Positions 9,372 through 18,346 are shown, numbered from the stretch's first letter. The stretch is 64,000 nucleotides of DNA from Stieleria tagensis (GCF_024129865.1 NZ_JAMYFE010000037.1:87773-151772); one strand, 5' to 3'. The notes: generated by a model not told the origin, from the letters alone. A program made the numbers and translations.

Positions 9372-9643
9372 TTAGAAAAGGGGAAAGGGGTTTTAAATGT
9401 GTTCGTCGGTTTTCCGCGTACGCACATCAGCAATCGTCTTGATCTCAGTGGCGCTCTCGCTTGGATCAACGGACGCCCGAGATGATCTCACGGAGCCACC
9501 CAGGCAAATTAGAAAAGGGGAAAGGGGTTTTAAATGTGTTCGTCGGTTTTCCGCGTACGCACATCAGCAATCGTCTTGATCTCAGTGGCGCTCTCGCTTG
9601 GATCAACGGACACCCGAGATGATCTCACGGAGCCACCCAGGCA
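9372..9643. repeat. 137-bp tandem duplication
   Basis: The block beginning TTAGAAAAGGGGAAAGGGG at 9372 repeats from 9509 with a period of 137 bp. The two copies (9372-9506 and 9509-9643) differ at a single base (G at 9475, A at 9612), so the duplication is recent. Its left edge coincides with the truncation point of the Rpn remnant. Each copy carries the start of the interspersed TCACGGAG motif listed separately. Confidence 0.9.
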
Positions 9644-9654
9644 CGGAGAATCAA
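9621..9654 (+). repeat. Interspersed TCACGGAG...CACGGAG motif, copy A
   Basis: About 34 bp reading GATCTCACGGAGCCACCCAG then GCACGGAGAATCAA. A closely matching copy lies on the other strand at 63351-63384, and a shorter piece is in the first unit of the 137-bp duplication (9484-9506). CACGGAG-type phrases are common beside small mobile or Rpn/GxxExxY genes in planctomycetes (general knowledge, not checked here). Confidence 0.6.
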
Positions 9655-9691
9655 CCAAGGTCCCTGCGATTTAGGCGAAGGATGGTCGCCG

Positions 9692-9982
9692 TCATCGACC
9701 AGCTGCCGTTTCGACCCGCTCAAGGATTGTTTGGATCTTGTCGGCGGCGGCCTTGTTGTGAGTCCGTATTAAATCACCCTCGTTGATCTGCTCTATCTGT
9801 GCCTGTTCCCCGAAATCCTGGAAGGCATCTTGAATGGTTTGCTCAAGGTGCTGGCGGCTCCAAGATCGGTGGGACATCCAACCGGCACAGAACGAGCTAG
9901 CGATCATTGCGACCACCAGTAGAAAGCGAAGGCTGAATTGAAACCACCGTCGAGCACCTCGGAGTTCGTATTGCTGCGCCAT
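9692..9982 (-). CDS. Small single-pass membrane protein, hypothetical
   Basis: 96 residues from the ATG at 9982. The N-terminus reads MAQQYELRGARRWFQFSLRF followed by one hydrophobic helix (about residues 18-38), then an acidic/amphipathic cytosolic or periplasmic part with a likely coiled coil. The RRWFQFSLR-plus-helix start is a pattern often seen in planctomycete membrane proteins of unknown role. The frame continues upstream to 10072, but that part runs into the next intergenic region. Function unknown. Confidence 0.6.
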   Translation of the reverse strand: MAQQYELRGARRWFQFSLRFLLVVAMIASSFCAGWMSHRSWSRQHLEQTIQDAFQDFGEQAQIEQINEGDLIRTHNKAAADKIQTILERVETAAGR

Positions 9983-10150
9983 TGATTTGTCTCTGGGTTC
10001 AACAGCGTGGGTTGGTCGCAGCGCAGCCTTCCGGCCGGTGCGCCCATTTGAATCATCGTCGCTGACTGACAATGTACTCGACTGGAATTGCCGTGGGAAA
10101 TTCGGCTTGCGAACTTGGATTCAGCCTCTTGAAGTCGCGTTCTTATCGCA

Positions 10151-10260
10151 AGCGCGACGCGTCAGCGAGGGATTTAGCCGGTTGATGGGATCCCTCGCTG
10201 ACGCATCGGGTGACCAACAACCCATGCCCCACGCGAAAGCGCTGGCTTCAATACTCACCT
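10151..10260 (+). repeat. Palindromic interspersed repeat (RRVSEGF-type), copy 1
   Basis: Two arms, GACGCGTCAGCGAGGGAT at 10156-10173 and ATCCCTCGCTGACGCATC at 10190-10207, form an 18-bp stem with one mismatch, followed by a conserved flank (CCCATGCCCCACGCGAAAGC). The same element occurs in reverse orientation at 24894-25007 and as a half copy at 31238-31316. Translated, it gives the RRVSEGF...SLADASG phrase that extends the comEC reading frame artificially. Confidence 0.85.
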
Positions 10261-10322
10261 GTCGCGGTTGTGATAAAAAGGCGACTTCAAACCTTCATCC
10301 AGGGGACGGTTTTAGGAAAGTC

Positions 10323-12902
10323 ATGGACCGGCCTACGGCAGCATCGATCACCTCACCTGCGGGTCAAAACCGGCTGCGGAGCGGGGGACCAATGGCAGCT
10401 TGGCTGCACCGTTTTCCGTTTGTCGTTGCCAGTTCGCTGGCGATTCTTGGTGTGGTGTGCGATGCACTTTGGTTCGAATCCTTTTCATCGAGTGCCTGGC
10501 GTTGGTCGATCCTCTCGGCCCTGGCGATCGCGCTTCCGTTGTCGCTGTCGGTGGCCGGTTTGACGATCGGCCGCAGTTGGTGTTGGGCCAGCAGTGCGCT
10601 GCTGTGGATCTGCTTCTTCGGCACGCTACACGCCTGGCAGGAACAAAGCTATCGCGACGCATCGGTGCTGGCATTGGTCGACCAACCATCACGTCCGGTG
10701 GTGGTCCGCGGCACGCTGTCACGAACGGTCAGTTTGCGTCCGAACCCGCTGGCGCGATCACGAGCTCGCGACCAGGTTTCGCCTTGGCAAAGCCAATTGA
10801 CGGTGCAGTTGGATCAGATCCGTGGCCAGAACGGTTTCTCCGCCATCGACGGAGCGGTCCTTGTCTATGTCGATGGCGACTTGAGTGATCGTCGACCGGG
10901 AGATCGTTTGGAAATCTATGGATGGCTGCATCGGTTTGACGGTCCCACCAATCCCGGCCAACCGGATCTGCGACCGAGCTATCGAAGACGAAATTTGCAT
11001 GGTCGAATCGAAACCAAAAATGCCGCCGCGGTCACACTGATCCAGGCCAGCGACCGACCCCTGGCATCGGCGGTCGCATCGATCGCGACCGCGGGGCGAG
11101 AATCGTTGCTGCGGCACTGCGATGATCGCACCGGGCCATTGGCCGTCGCGCTGGTGGTGGGCCAGCGAGAGTTTGTCGATGCAAACACTCGCGACGCTTT
11201 GTTGGCGACCGGCACGGCGCATCTGTTGTCTGTCAGTGGAATGCATTTGGCGATTCTGGTGTTGGTGGCGACGTGGTGCGTTTCCGGGTTGGGACTGCGA
11301 CCGACGACGCGATTGGTGGTGATCGTCACGGTCAGCGGTTTGTATGTGGCGGTGACCGGTGGTCGGCCGCCGGTGATGCGGGCAGCGATTTTGATCGCGA
11401 TGTTGCTGTTATCGACCTGCTTTCGGCGGACATCACAACCGATCAACACATTAGCCGTGGCGGCGCTGTTGTTGACATTCATCAATCCCATGAACGTGTT
11501 TGCCGTCGGCGTGCATCTGTCGTTTTTGGCGGTGATCACGTTGATGTTGGCCGGCCGACCGATCGTGCCGGGATCGATGCGAACGGAACTCGAATTGCAA
11601 CAACAAACGGGATTTCAAACGTTGGTGGATGCGTCGTCCGGGCGGTTTTGGATGCACACCAAATCGGTGCTGCGATTCTTTGGCCAGATGGCTTGGTTGA
11701 GCGGCTGTGTGACAGCGATCAGTTTGCCGCTGGTGTGGTCACAGTTTCATCTGGTGTCACTGGTCAGTGTGATCACCAACGTGATGGTGTGGGGCGGTTT
11801 GATGCTGGCGTTGCCGGCCGGTGTCATGACGGTGATTCTGGACCCGATTCACAGTTGGCTCGGCGCGATCCCGGGCACGATCTGCCATCTTTCACTCGCG
11901 TTCATGTGGTGGGTGATTGAGTGGACCGAACGTTGGCCGGGGGGACATCTTTGGCTACCCGCGCCGCGGCCGCCGCTGGTGGTCGGATTTTACCTGGTGA
12001 TGGCGTTCTCGTTGATTTGGCGATCCCCGCGGGCGCGATGGTTCCGCGGCGCCTGGTTCCTGGTGTGGTCACTGGGCGCCTTGTTTGTCGTCACTCGTCC
12101 GGCGGAATTGCCGGCGGAGACGCTGGAAGCAACCTTTGTCGACGTCGGCCATGGCACCAGTGTGATCCTCCGCTCGCCGACGCAGCAGGTTTGGTTGTAC
12201 GACTGTGGTCGGCTGGGGAATTCGCTTGGCAGCAGTCGCGACATCGACACCGCGCTGTGGTCGCTGGGAGTGACACGAATTGACGGCGTCTTTCTGTCGC
12301 ATGCGGATTCCGATCACTACAACGCGTTGCCCGGATTGCTAGAACGATTTGATGTCGCCGCTGTGATCACACCGCCGGGCCTGTTGGAAAAACAGGAGCG
12401 TGGTTTGACGGCGGTGCGATCGGCGCTCGATCGTCATCGCGTGCAGGTCGTGGAATTGGCCGCCGGCCAGAGCAGTCCGTTCATGGCTGACCCGGCAATG
12501 TCCATCATGCACCCACCGCCGGGCGGGATTCGCGGCAGCGACAATGCCAATAGTCTGGTGTTGCGATTTGACCAAGGCGACAAGACCCTGTTGTTGCCTG
12601 GTGATTTAGAACCGCCAGGGACGGAATTGTTGACGGCCAGACCGCGCCCGCCGGCCGACGGCGTATTGATGGCACCTCATCACGGCAGTTTGTCGATGGA
12701 TGCCGACCAGGTGCTGGCGTGGAGCCGACCGGCCGAAACGATTGTCAGCGGCAGCGATCGTGCCGCGCGGGTCGAAATCCGCGAGATGTTGTCGGTCACC
12801 GGCAGCGGGGTCCACGTGACGGCAAAATCCGGTGCGGTGCGGGTGCGAGTGCACGCCGATGGGCACATCCAGGTGCGATCTTGGTTGACGGCACCCTGGT
12901 GA
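10323..12902 (+). CDS. comEC: ComEC/Rec2 family DNA-uptake channel protein
   Basis: 859 residues from the ATG at 10323, which has AGGAAAG just upstream; the frame stays open to 9987 but that part lies in a repeat and is not coding. Order: N-terminal hydrophobic helices with a soluble OB-like segment (about 100-240), the multi-helix competence domain containing GTAHLLSVSGMHLAILVLVA, and a C-terminal metallo-beta-lactamase-like domain with HADSDH at about 659-664. ComEC carries single-stranded DNA across the inner membrane in natural transformation. No comEA or other competence genes are beside it. Confidence 0.9.
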   Translation: MDRPTAASITSPAGQNRLRSGGPMAAWLHRFPFVVASSLAILGVVCDALWFESFSSSAWRWSILSALAIALPLSLSVAGLTIGRSWCWASSALLWICFFGTLHAWQEQSYRDASVLALVDQPSRPVVVRGTLSRTVSLRPNPLARSRARDQVSPWQSQLTVQLDQIRGQNGFSAIDGAVLVYVDGDLSDRRPGDRLEIYGWLHRFDGPTNPGQPDLRPSYRRRNLHGRIETKNAAAVTLIQASDRPLASAVASIATAGRESLLRHCDDRTGPLAVALVVGQREFVDANTRDALLATGTAHLLSVSGMHLAILVLVATWCVSGLGLRPTTRLVVIVTVSGLYVAVTGGRPPVMRAAILIAMLLLSTCFRRTSQPINTLAVAALLLTFINPMNVFAVGVHLSFLAVITLMLAGRPIVPGSMRTELELQQQTGFQTLVDASSGRFWMHTKSVLRFFGQMAWLSGCVTAISLPLVWSQFHLVSLVSVITNVMVWGGLMLALPAGVMTVILDPIHSWLGAIPGTICHLSLAFMWWVIEWTERWPGGHLWLPAPRPPLVVGFYLVMAFSLIWRSPRARWFRGAWFLVWSLGALFVVTRPAELPAETLEATFVDVGHGTSVILRSPTQQVWLYDCGRLGNSLGSSRDIDTALWSLGVTRIDGVFLSHADSDHYNALPGLLERFDVAAVITPPGLLEKQERGLTAVRSALDRHRVQVVELAAGQSSPFMADPAMSIMHPPPGGIRGSDNANSLVLRFDQGDKTLLLPGDLEPPGTELLTARPRPPADGVLMAPHHGSLSMDADQVLAWSRPAETIVSGSDRAARVEIREMLSVTGSGVHVTAKSGAVRVRVHADGHIQVRSWLTAPW

Positions 12903-12962
12903 GACTCTGGTCATTTTGCGGCTGATGTGTAGGATGAAGGATTCCCAGAACCTCCCACCGCC

Positions 12963-13820
12963 TTGCTATCGGCCCCTCTGATTGTGTTGGAATTCCTGCA
13001 CAAAATTTCAATCACCTGCTTTTTCACCAGCTATTTGGTGGCGTTGCTGCTGGAACTGACCCGGTTCGTGGGCCAGTTTCGATTTCGCACACCCGCTGTG
13101 CTGGTGATGATGGGCATCGGGCTGTTCACACACGTTAGCTATTTGTTTCTGCGCGCGGTCAACCTGCCCGTTGATGACAATCGTGGACTGCTTTCGAGTT
13201 GGGCCGAATGGTCATTGTTGCTGGCGCTGGGATTGGCCATTTGTTTTTTCATCGCCTATCTGCGGCGGCCGGACACGATCATCAGTTTTTTCTTTCTGCC
13301 GCTGATCTTGCTGACCATCGGATTGGGAATTTCGATCGGCGGCTGGGAACCGTTTTCCCGGACCGAGGCGGCTGACACTTGGCGGTCGATTCACGGATTT
13401 GCGATGATGATCGGTACGGGCGCGGTGTTGGTCGGATTCTTAGCCGGCGTGATGTACTTGGTTCAATCCAGGCGGTTGAAATTGAAACGGGCCGGATCGC
13501 CTCGATTCCGACTGCCGACGCTAGAGACACTCGACCGCGCCAATCGGCGTGCCCTGGTGATCAGCACGACCTTCGTGGCCATCGGTGTGGTCGCCGGGAT
13601 GATCATGAATTTAAACCAGCACGAACGTTTCGATTGGGCCGACAGCGGCATCCTACTGAGTCTCATGCTGTTCTTGTGGCTGCTCGCTGCGACGGCCATT
13701 GAATTCATGTATTCGCCAGCCAGTCGTGGCCGCAAAGCGTTTTACATGATGCTTGCCAGTTTGGGATTTTTGCTGCTGGCCCTGATCGGTGTCGTTGTCA
13801 GTTCGCACGGGGTGAGCTGA
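12963..13820 (+). CDS. HemX/CcsA-like cytochrome c assembly family membrane protein
   Basis: 285 residues from a TTG at 12963; a GTG about seven codons later is an equally possible start. Eight or so hydrophobic segments are visible, with HGFAMMIGTGAVLVGFLAGV and the long hydrophilic RRLKLKRAG loop typical of the CcsA/ResC/HemX superfamily. The stop overlaps the hemA start (TGATG), so the pair is probably co-translated. HemX-type proteins beside hemA influence glutamyl-tRNA reductase abundance in Bacillus; a haem-handling role here is inference from this arrangement. The conserved WWD haem motif of true CcsA is not evident. Confidence 0.8.
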   Translation: MLSAPLIVLEFLHKISITCFFTSYLVALLLELTRFVGQFRFRTPAVLVMMGIGLFTHVSYLFLRAVNLPVDDNRGLLSSWAEWSLLLALGLAICFFIAYLRRPDTIISFFFLPLILLTIGLGISIGGWEPFSRTEAADTWRSIHGFAMMIGTGAVLVGFLAGVMYLVQSRRLKLKRAGSPRFRLPTLETLDRANRRALVISTTFVAIGVVAGMIMNLNQHERFDWADSGILLSLMLFLWLLAATAIEFMYSPASRGRKAFYMMLASLGFLLLALIGVVVSSHGVS

Positions 13821-15097
13821 TGAAGCTGCAGATGATCGGCTGCAGCCACCATGATGCGGCCGTTGAATTTCGCGAACAGGTTTCGTTTTCGTCCGACCAG
13901 ATCGGCGCGGCACTGCTGGAGTTCCGCCAGCGGTTTCCCAATGGTGAACTGGTGCTGTTGAGCACCTGTAATCGCACCGAACTGTACACCACCAGTGACG
14001 ACGACGTGGCGTTGGATCGCGACGCCGTGATCGCGTTCTTGGCCCAGCAACATCATCTGTCCGCGGACGATGTGGTCGAGCAGATGATTTATCGCAGCGG
14101 CCCCGATGCCGTCGAGCACCTGTTCACGGTGGCATCGAGTTTGGACAGCATGGTGATCGGCGAATCCCAGATCTTGTCCCAAGTCAAACAGGCCTATGAC
14201 CAGGCCTGCCAAACCGGTTCGGCGGGACCGCTGACGCATGCGGTGTTCCAAGCCGCCAACCATGCCGCCAAGCGCGTCCAGAATGAAACCCAGATCCATC
14301 GCCGCCGGGTCAGTGTGCCCAGCGTGGCGGTGGGCGAAGTTGTTCCGGAGGTGTTTGATTCGTTGGTCGGCAAACGCGTCGTGCTCTGTGGCGCCGGCGA
14401 AATGGGCGAAGAAACGCTGCGTTACTTGATCCAGGCCGGTGCCGATGACATTGTGGTGCTCAATCGCAGTCTGCAGCGGGCCGAAAAACTATCCGAGCAA
14501 TTCTCGGTACAGTACGCGCCGTGGGCCACACTGCTGGAACAAGTCGTGGAAGCCGACCTGCTGATCGGCACCACATCGGCCGATCAACCGATTCTGACGC
14601 ATGAACAATTCAAAGCGATTCGCGGCCAGCGCCGTGACCGTGTGCTGCTGGTACTCGATTTGGCGGTGCCCCGTGACTTTGAAGCCTCGCTGGATGAATT
14701 TCCCAATCTGTATCTGTACCAGATCGATGATCTGCAAGCCGCTTGTCAGCGCAATCGGCACGAGCGGGAAAAGGAATGGCCCAAAGCGCAGCGGATCATC
14801 AACGAAGAAACGCAGCGTTTCCTGAGCGAGTTGAATCATCGTGCCACCGGTCCGGTGATCAAGCGATTGCATGAGCACGCGCAACAGATCAAGCAAGAAG
14901 AACTCGATCGGCTGCTGCCGAAATTGCAGGCACTGGGCGGTGAGCCGGCGATGAAAAAAGAGATCGAGAAATCACTCGATCGGCTGGTCAACAAATTGTT
15001 GCACCCGCCGCTCTCGTCATTGAAAGAGGATGCGGCCGACGGGCATCAAAAGGGCTTGGTCAAGGCGCTACGAGAGCTGTTCCGGCTGGGCGACTAG
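13820..15097 (+). CDS. hemA: Glutamyl-tRNA reductase
   Basis: 425 residues. Reduces glutamyl-tRNA(Glu) to glutamate-1-semialdehyde with NADPH, the first committed step of tetrapyrrole synthesis by the C5 route. The catalytic cysteine is in LSTCNRTELY (Cys50, the canonical position), followed by VASSLDSMVIGESQILSQVK and the NADPH domain with VVLCGAGEMGEETLRYL. The C-terminal dimerisation helices end in a Lys-rich stretch. The start overlaps the upstream HemX/CcsA-like gene by one base. A later pathway enzyme, the CobA-HemD fusion, lies at 27-28.6 kb. Confidence 0.96.
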   Translation: MKLQMIGCSHHDAAVEFREQVSFSSDQIGAALLEFRQRFPNGELVLLSTCNRTELYTTSDDDVALDRDAVIAFLAQQHHLSADDVVEQMIYRSGPDAVEHLFTVASSLDSMVIGESQILSQVKQAYDQACQTGSAGPLTHAVFQAANHAAKRVQNETQIHRRRVSVPSVAVGEVVPEVFDSLVGKRVVLCGAGEMGEETLRYLIQAGADDIVVLNRSLQRAEKLSEQFSVQYAPWATLLEQVVEADLLIGTTSADQPILTHEQFKAIRGQRRDRVLLVLDLAVPRDFEASLDEFPNLYLYQIDDLQAACQRNRHEREKEWPKAQRIINEETQRFLSELNHRATGPVIKRLHEHAQQIKQEELDRLLPKLQALGGEPAMKKEIEKSLDRLVNKLLHPPLSSLKEDAADGHQKGLVKALRELFRLGD

Positions 15098-15117
15098 GGC
15101 GGCGACCGCGCTGATTC

Positions 15118-15540
15118 TCAGTCGTCGTCGTCGTCGTCCCAATCATCATCGTCGTCGTCGTCTGAGTCGTCATCATCGTCGTCCCATTCGTCGTCGTCTT
15201 CACCAAAGTCGTCGACTTCCTCTTCTTCGTCGTCGTCGCCTAGGTCGTCGTCGTCATCGTCGACTTCTTCCCAGTCGTCGTCGTCATCATCGTCGTCGTC
15301 GTCGCTGTCATCATCATCGTCGTCGTCATCCAGATCGTCGTCGACGTCATCCCAATCATCGTCTTCGTCGTCGAAGTCGTTTTCGCCCTCGTACAGGTCA
15401 TCTTCTTCGTCTTCGATGACTGCATTGGGACCATAGGTGGGCAGCAAGAACGGCTCCGCGGTGAACGGGTCCGAAGTCGACTGATTGATTGAATTTGAAC
15501 CGGCGTTAGGGGCGACCGATGCGAAAGCAACAAGGCTCAC
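15118..15540 (-). CDS. Extremely Asp/Glu-rich low-complexity protein
   Basis: 140 residues from a GTG at 15540 with AAGGAG six bases upstream, a better start than the TTG at 15564. The first 45 residues are of ordinary composition (MSLVAFASVAPNAG...); from about residue 45 to the end the chain is almost only Asp with some Glu, Trp, Val, Gly and Ser, encoded by alternating GAC/GAT codons seen on the plus strand as GTC/ATC runs. No domain is recognised. It lies between hemA and scpB, 30 nt downstream of scpB on the same strand. Plausible roles (cation binding, surface or matrix protein) are guesses. The good ribosome site and non-repetitive N-terminus argue against a chance frame. Confidence 0.65.
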   Translation of the reverse strand: MSLVAFASVAPNAGSNSINQSTSDPFTAEPFLLPTYGPNAVIEDEEDDLYEGENDFDDEDDDWDDVDDDLDDDDDDDDSDDDDDDDDDDWEEVDDDDDDLGDDDEEEEVDDFGEDDDEWDDDDDDSDDDDDDDWDDDDDD

Positions 15541-15570
15541 GACTGACTCCTTCGTAGATGTCAAAACTTT

Positions 15571-16314
15571 TTAGGTCGAGTGTTCGGGATCCACTTCTTC
15601 ATCTTCTTGCAACGGTTCCCAATTGATCGCCGGCAGGGCGTCGATCGAGGCCAATCCAAAAAGTTGTAAAAAGTGCTTGGTGGTATCGTAAAGGTAAGGT
15701 CGACCGAGCTCTTCACTGCGCCCGGCGATGCGAATTAAATCGCGTTCCATTAACTGTCGCAATAACTCTCCACACGCAACGCCGCGAATCGCTTCGACGT
15801 CGGCACGTGAAACCGGACCGCGATAGGCGACCACGGCCAGCGTCTCCATCATCGGCGATGATAACCGAACCGCTGCAGGTAAATGTCCCAGTCGAGCCAA
15901 CCAAGGGGCATATGCCGCCCGGGTCAACATTCGGAATCCGCCGGCAACCTTTTCGATTCGCACCGAGCGGCCCAAATCGTCATAGATCTGGTTCAGTTGG
16001 CGGACAAGTGTACGAGCCTCGGTTCCATCCGCCAAGTGAGCCAATTGTGCCAGTTTTCGAGTCGTCAGTGGTGTCTTGGCGACCAATAAAACCGCCTCGG
16101 TTCGCATCCGCCGCAAGCTCGGGTTTTCCTGGTCCGCCGTCCGCCTATCCGCCCGCCCATCGGTCGGATCCTCCGCTGCAGTGCCCGTTTGATCGTTGAT
16201 CCGGTTTGCAATCAATACCCCATACGGCCGCCAGACCGGCGGTCGCTGTCGCGACGCCCCTGGCGATAAACCGGCCGGGCGGCCGGCGAGTCGATGCGAG
16301 GTCAATGGAAACAT
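15571..16314 (-). CDS. scpB: Segregation and condensation protein B
   Basis: 247 residues; the first 65 or so are a Pro/Arg/Gly-rich extension and the true start may be later. The conserved part starts near RRMRTEAVLLVAKTPLTTRK and contains the two winged-helix domains, including METLAVVAYRGPVSRADVEA and the segment IRIAGRSEELGRPYLYDTTK, which are diagnostic for ScpB. ScpB binds ScpA and SMC in the bacterial condensin complex. No scpA or smc is adjacent. It is divergent from the gene at 16426. Confidence 0.92.
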   Translation of the reverse strand: MFPLTSHRLAGRPAGLSPGASRQRPPVWRPYGVLIANRINDQTGTAAEDPTDGRADRRTADQENPSLRRMRTEAVLLVAKTPLTTRKLAQLAHLADGTEARTLVRQLNQIYDDLGRSVRIEKVAGGFRMLTRAAYAPWLARLGHLPAAVRLSSPMMETLAVVAYRGPVSRADVEAIRGVACGELLRQLMERDLIRIAGRSEELGRPYLYDTTKHFLQLFGLASIDALPAINWEPLQEDEEVDPEHST

Positions 16315-16425
16315 AACGTCTATGGCTCGAAGCGCAACAACTGGCGGACACTACAATCGACCGTCACAATAACACCGAGACAATCGTTTCCGCTTGCTTT
16401 CCAACATCCTTCTTGGCTGACAATA

Positions 16426-17163
16426 GTGTCCACGTCGGTTTCTTCGTCAAGTCTGACCCCAAAATCCAACCGTCGTGGTCGAAAGTCGAAACAGGCTGTG
16501 TTCTGGGTTTGTTGTGTCCTGTGCACCCTGCTAATGGCCGGTGTGATCCTCGTCAAAGGGCATGTGACCGGTAGCGAATTTGCGCCCAGCCACTTTCAAA
16601 CCCGTGACTTTTCCTTTTACGAAATCCCCTTTCTACACCTGCAAATCACACCGATTCGCCGCAACGTCGCTACCGATCCGACCGCCAGACAAATTCGCGG
16701 GGCGTCATTGATCACCGTCCCCCGCGGCAAACCACCGACAACATGGCACTTGGTTGAATTGTGGCGCGGCCCGACTGGAACCCCGGCGATCGCCGGATTG
16801 TTGACCGCCGAATTGGGATTGGAAGGTTCCCAAGGGCTGTTCTGGAAACAATGGAATCAACAGTTCCCCGCCCGCGCCTCGGTGCTGTGGCCGGTCGTCC
16901 AACGTTTGGCACAGCGTGAATTGTACCTGCTGGTCCCCGAACTACTGCAACTCGCCCGCTCCCAGAGAGGTGGTGACGATGCCACAGAGCTGGCCGCCGC
17001 GATCGATGCTTGGTTGATCGAGCAATACAGCGAACTGATCGTCGATCTACGCGCGGCCAAACGGACCGAGCTGGCCGACGAACTGCTCCAGGAAGCTGTG
17101 ACCGATTACCCGGAAGCATCGCAGTTGGATTCACTGCGGAACGCCCCACAGGTGAATGAATGA
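16426..17163 (+). CDS. Membrane-anchored hypothetical protein upstream of cysteine desulfurase
   Basis: 245 residues from a GTG at 16426, chosen because it gives a short Ser/Lys/Arg-rich cytoplasmic start (MSTSVSSSSLTPKSNRRGRK) before a single hydrophobic helix (about 24-43); the frame is open further up to 16294 but overlaps scpB. The remainder looks like a soluble, mostly helical extracytoplasmic domain without known motifs. Its stop overlaps the start of the cysteine desulfurase gene (ATGA), indicating an operon. Function unknown. Confidence 0.65.
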   Translation: MSTSVSSSSLTPKSNRRGRKSKQAVFWVCCVLCTLLMAGVILVKGHVTGSEFAPSHFQTRDFSFYEIPFLHLQITPIRRNVATDPTARQIRGASLITVPRGKPPTTWHLVELWRGPTGTPAIAGLLTAELGLEGSQGLFWKQWNQQFPARASVLWPVVQRLAQRELYLLVPELLQLARSQRGGDDATELAAAIDAWLIEQYSELIVDLRAAKRTELADELLQEAVTDYPEASQLDSLRNAPQVNE

Positions 17164-18329
17164 TCTATCTGGACAACAATGCGACCACCCAGATAGACCC
17201 CGAGGTGGTCGATGTGATCGCTGCCGAAATGCGCCGCGGTCCAGCCAACCCCTCCAGCCAACACGCGCTCGGTCGAGCGGCGAGTGACCGCGTGGACGAC
17301 GCCATCATGCGGATCGGCCGCTGCCTGGGCAGCGATCTGTCGGTGCCCGGTGGCCCGCGGTTGATCCTGACCAGTGGCGGCACGGAATCCAATAACCTGG
17401 CCCTGTCGGGGCTGGGTGACAATGCACTGGCTGGCAATGCACCGACCGAAAAGACCCTGATCGTCAGCAGCATCGAACACGCAAGCGTGTTGGGGTTCGC
17501 ACAGCACGCCCAAAAACAGGGTCACGACGTCCGCTATCTGCCTGTCACCGCCGGCGGCACCGTCGTCGTCGAAGCGCTCGAGTCGGTTCTGGCGCAAATC
17601 GACAGCCGTGCGGCGGTCGTGTCGGTGATGTCCGCCAATAACGAAACCGGTGTGGTCCAGCCGATCCCCCAGATTTCTGACCTCTGTCGGCGGAGTGGTG
17701 CATTGTTGCACGTCGATGCGACCCAATCGATCGGTAAACTTCCGGCAACCATCAGCGACCTGCCGGTTGATGCGATCAGTTTCACCCCGCACAAATTTCA
17801 TGGTCCGGTCGGCGTCGCCGGGTTGTGGATCGCCCCGGGGATCAAGCTGCGGCCACTGCTTTGCGGCGGTGAACAACAATTGCTGACCCGCCCGGGCACG
17901 GAACCGGTGTCGCTGGTGTTGGGAATGGCACGAGCCATGGAGCTCGCGGTGGAAAACCAGTCAGCGAACTGTCGGATGATGGAAGGTTTACGCGATCGTT
18001 TCGAAGCCGCACTGGGCGGGGCGATTGCGGATCTGATGATTCATGGTCAAGACGAAACCCGTTTGCCAGGAACCAGTTGCGTCTCGTTTCCGGGCACCGA
18101 TCGACAGTCGATGTTGATGGCGCTGGACATGTCCGGGGTCGCCTGTAGCAGCGGATCGGCCTGTAGCAGCGGTAGCAGCCCTCCGAGCCACGTTTTACTG
18201 GCAATGGGATGTCCCCAATGGGCGGTCAGCAGCGCCATCCGGTTCAGTCTGAGCCGCTTTTCCACAATCGCTGATGTCGATACTGCCGCCGAACGTATCC
18301 TAACTGTTTACAACAGGTTAAGTTCGTAA
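17160..18329 (+). CDS. Cysteine desulfurase (NifS/IscS family)
   Basis: 389 residues. PLP enzyme that takes sulfur from cysteine for Fe-S clusters and thio-modifications. The N-terminus has YLDNNATTQIDPEV, the PLP lysine is in SFTPHKFHGPVG (Lys212), and the active-site loop is CSSGSACSSGSSPPSH with the canonical cysteine at 335. An extra cysteine precedes it in a tandem CSSGSACSSGS arrangement. No iscU or other Fe-S genes are adjacent, so its partner pathway is not known. It overlaps the upstream hypothetical gene by 4 nt; a DnaA-box-like sequence lies inside its 3' end. Confidence 0.93.
   Translation: MIYLDNNATTQIDPEVVDVIAAEMRRGPANPSSQHALGRAASDRVDDAIMRIGRCLGSDLSVPGGPRLILTSGGTESNNLALSGLGDNALAGNAPTEKTLIVSSIEHASVLGFAQHAQKQGHDVRYLPVTAGGTVVVEALESVLAQIDSRAAVVSVMSANNETGVVQPIPQISDLCRRSGALLHVDATQSIGKLPATISDLPVDAISFTPHKFHGPVGVAGLWIAPGIKLRPLLCGGEQQLLTRPGTEPVSLVLGMARAMELAVENQSANCRMMEGLRDRFEAALGGAIADLMIHGQDETRLPGTSCVSFPGTDRQSMLMALDMSGVACSSGSACSSGSSPPSHVLLAMGCPQWAVSSAIRFSLSRFSTIADVDTAAERILTVYNRLSS
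18258..18266 (+). promoter_or_regulatory. DnaA-box-like site TTTTCCACA
   Basis: TTTTCCACA differs at one position from the consensus TTATCCACA. It lies at the end of the cysteine desulfurase gene, 167 nt before dnaA, and forms a group with the sites at 18347 (opposite strand) and 19814. Confidence 0.5.
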
Positions 18330-18346
18330 GAGATTGTTGAAAACTA

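Noticed and set aside
9397..9579. 60-residue frame across the tandem duplication
   Set aside because: It is open only because the duplicated DNA lacks stops; no ribosome site and no conservation expected.
9987..10322. N-terminal extension of the comEC frame
   Set aside because: It runs through the palindromic repeat (RRVSEGF phrase) and has no coding character; the ATG at 10323 has a ribosome site and normal ComEC start.
15118..15410. CRISPR or plain microsatellite
   Set aside because: The repeats are GTC/ATC triplets in one reading frame with a ribosome site, better explained as Asp codons.
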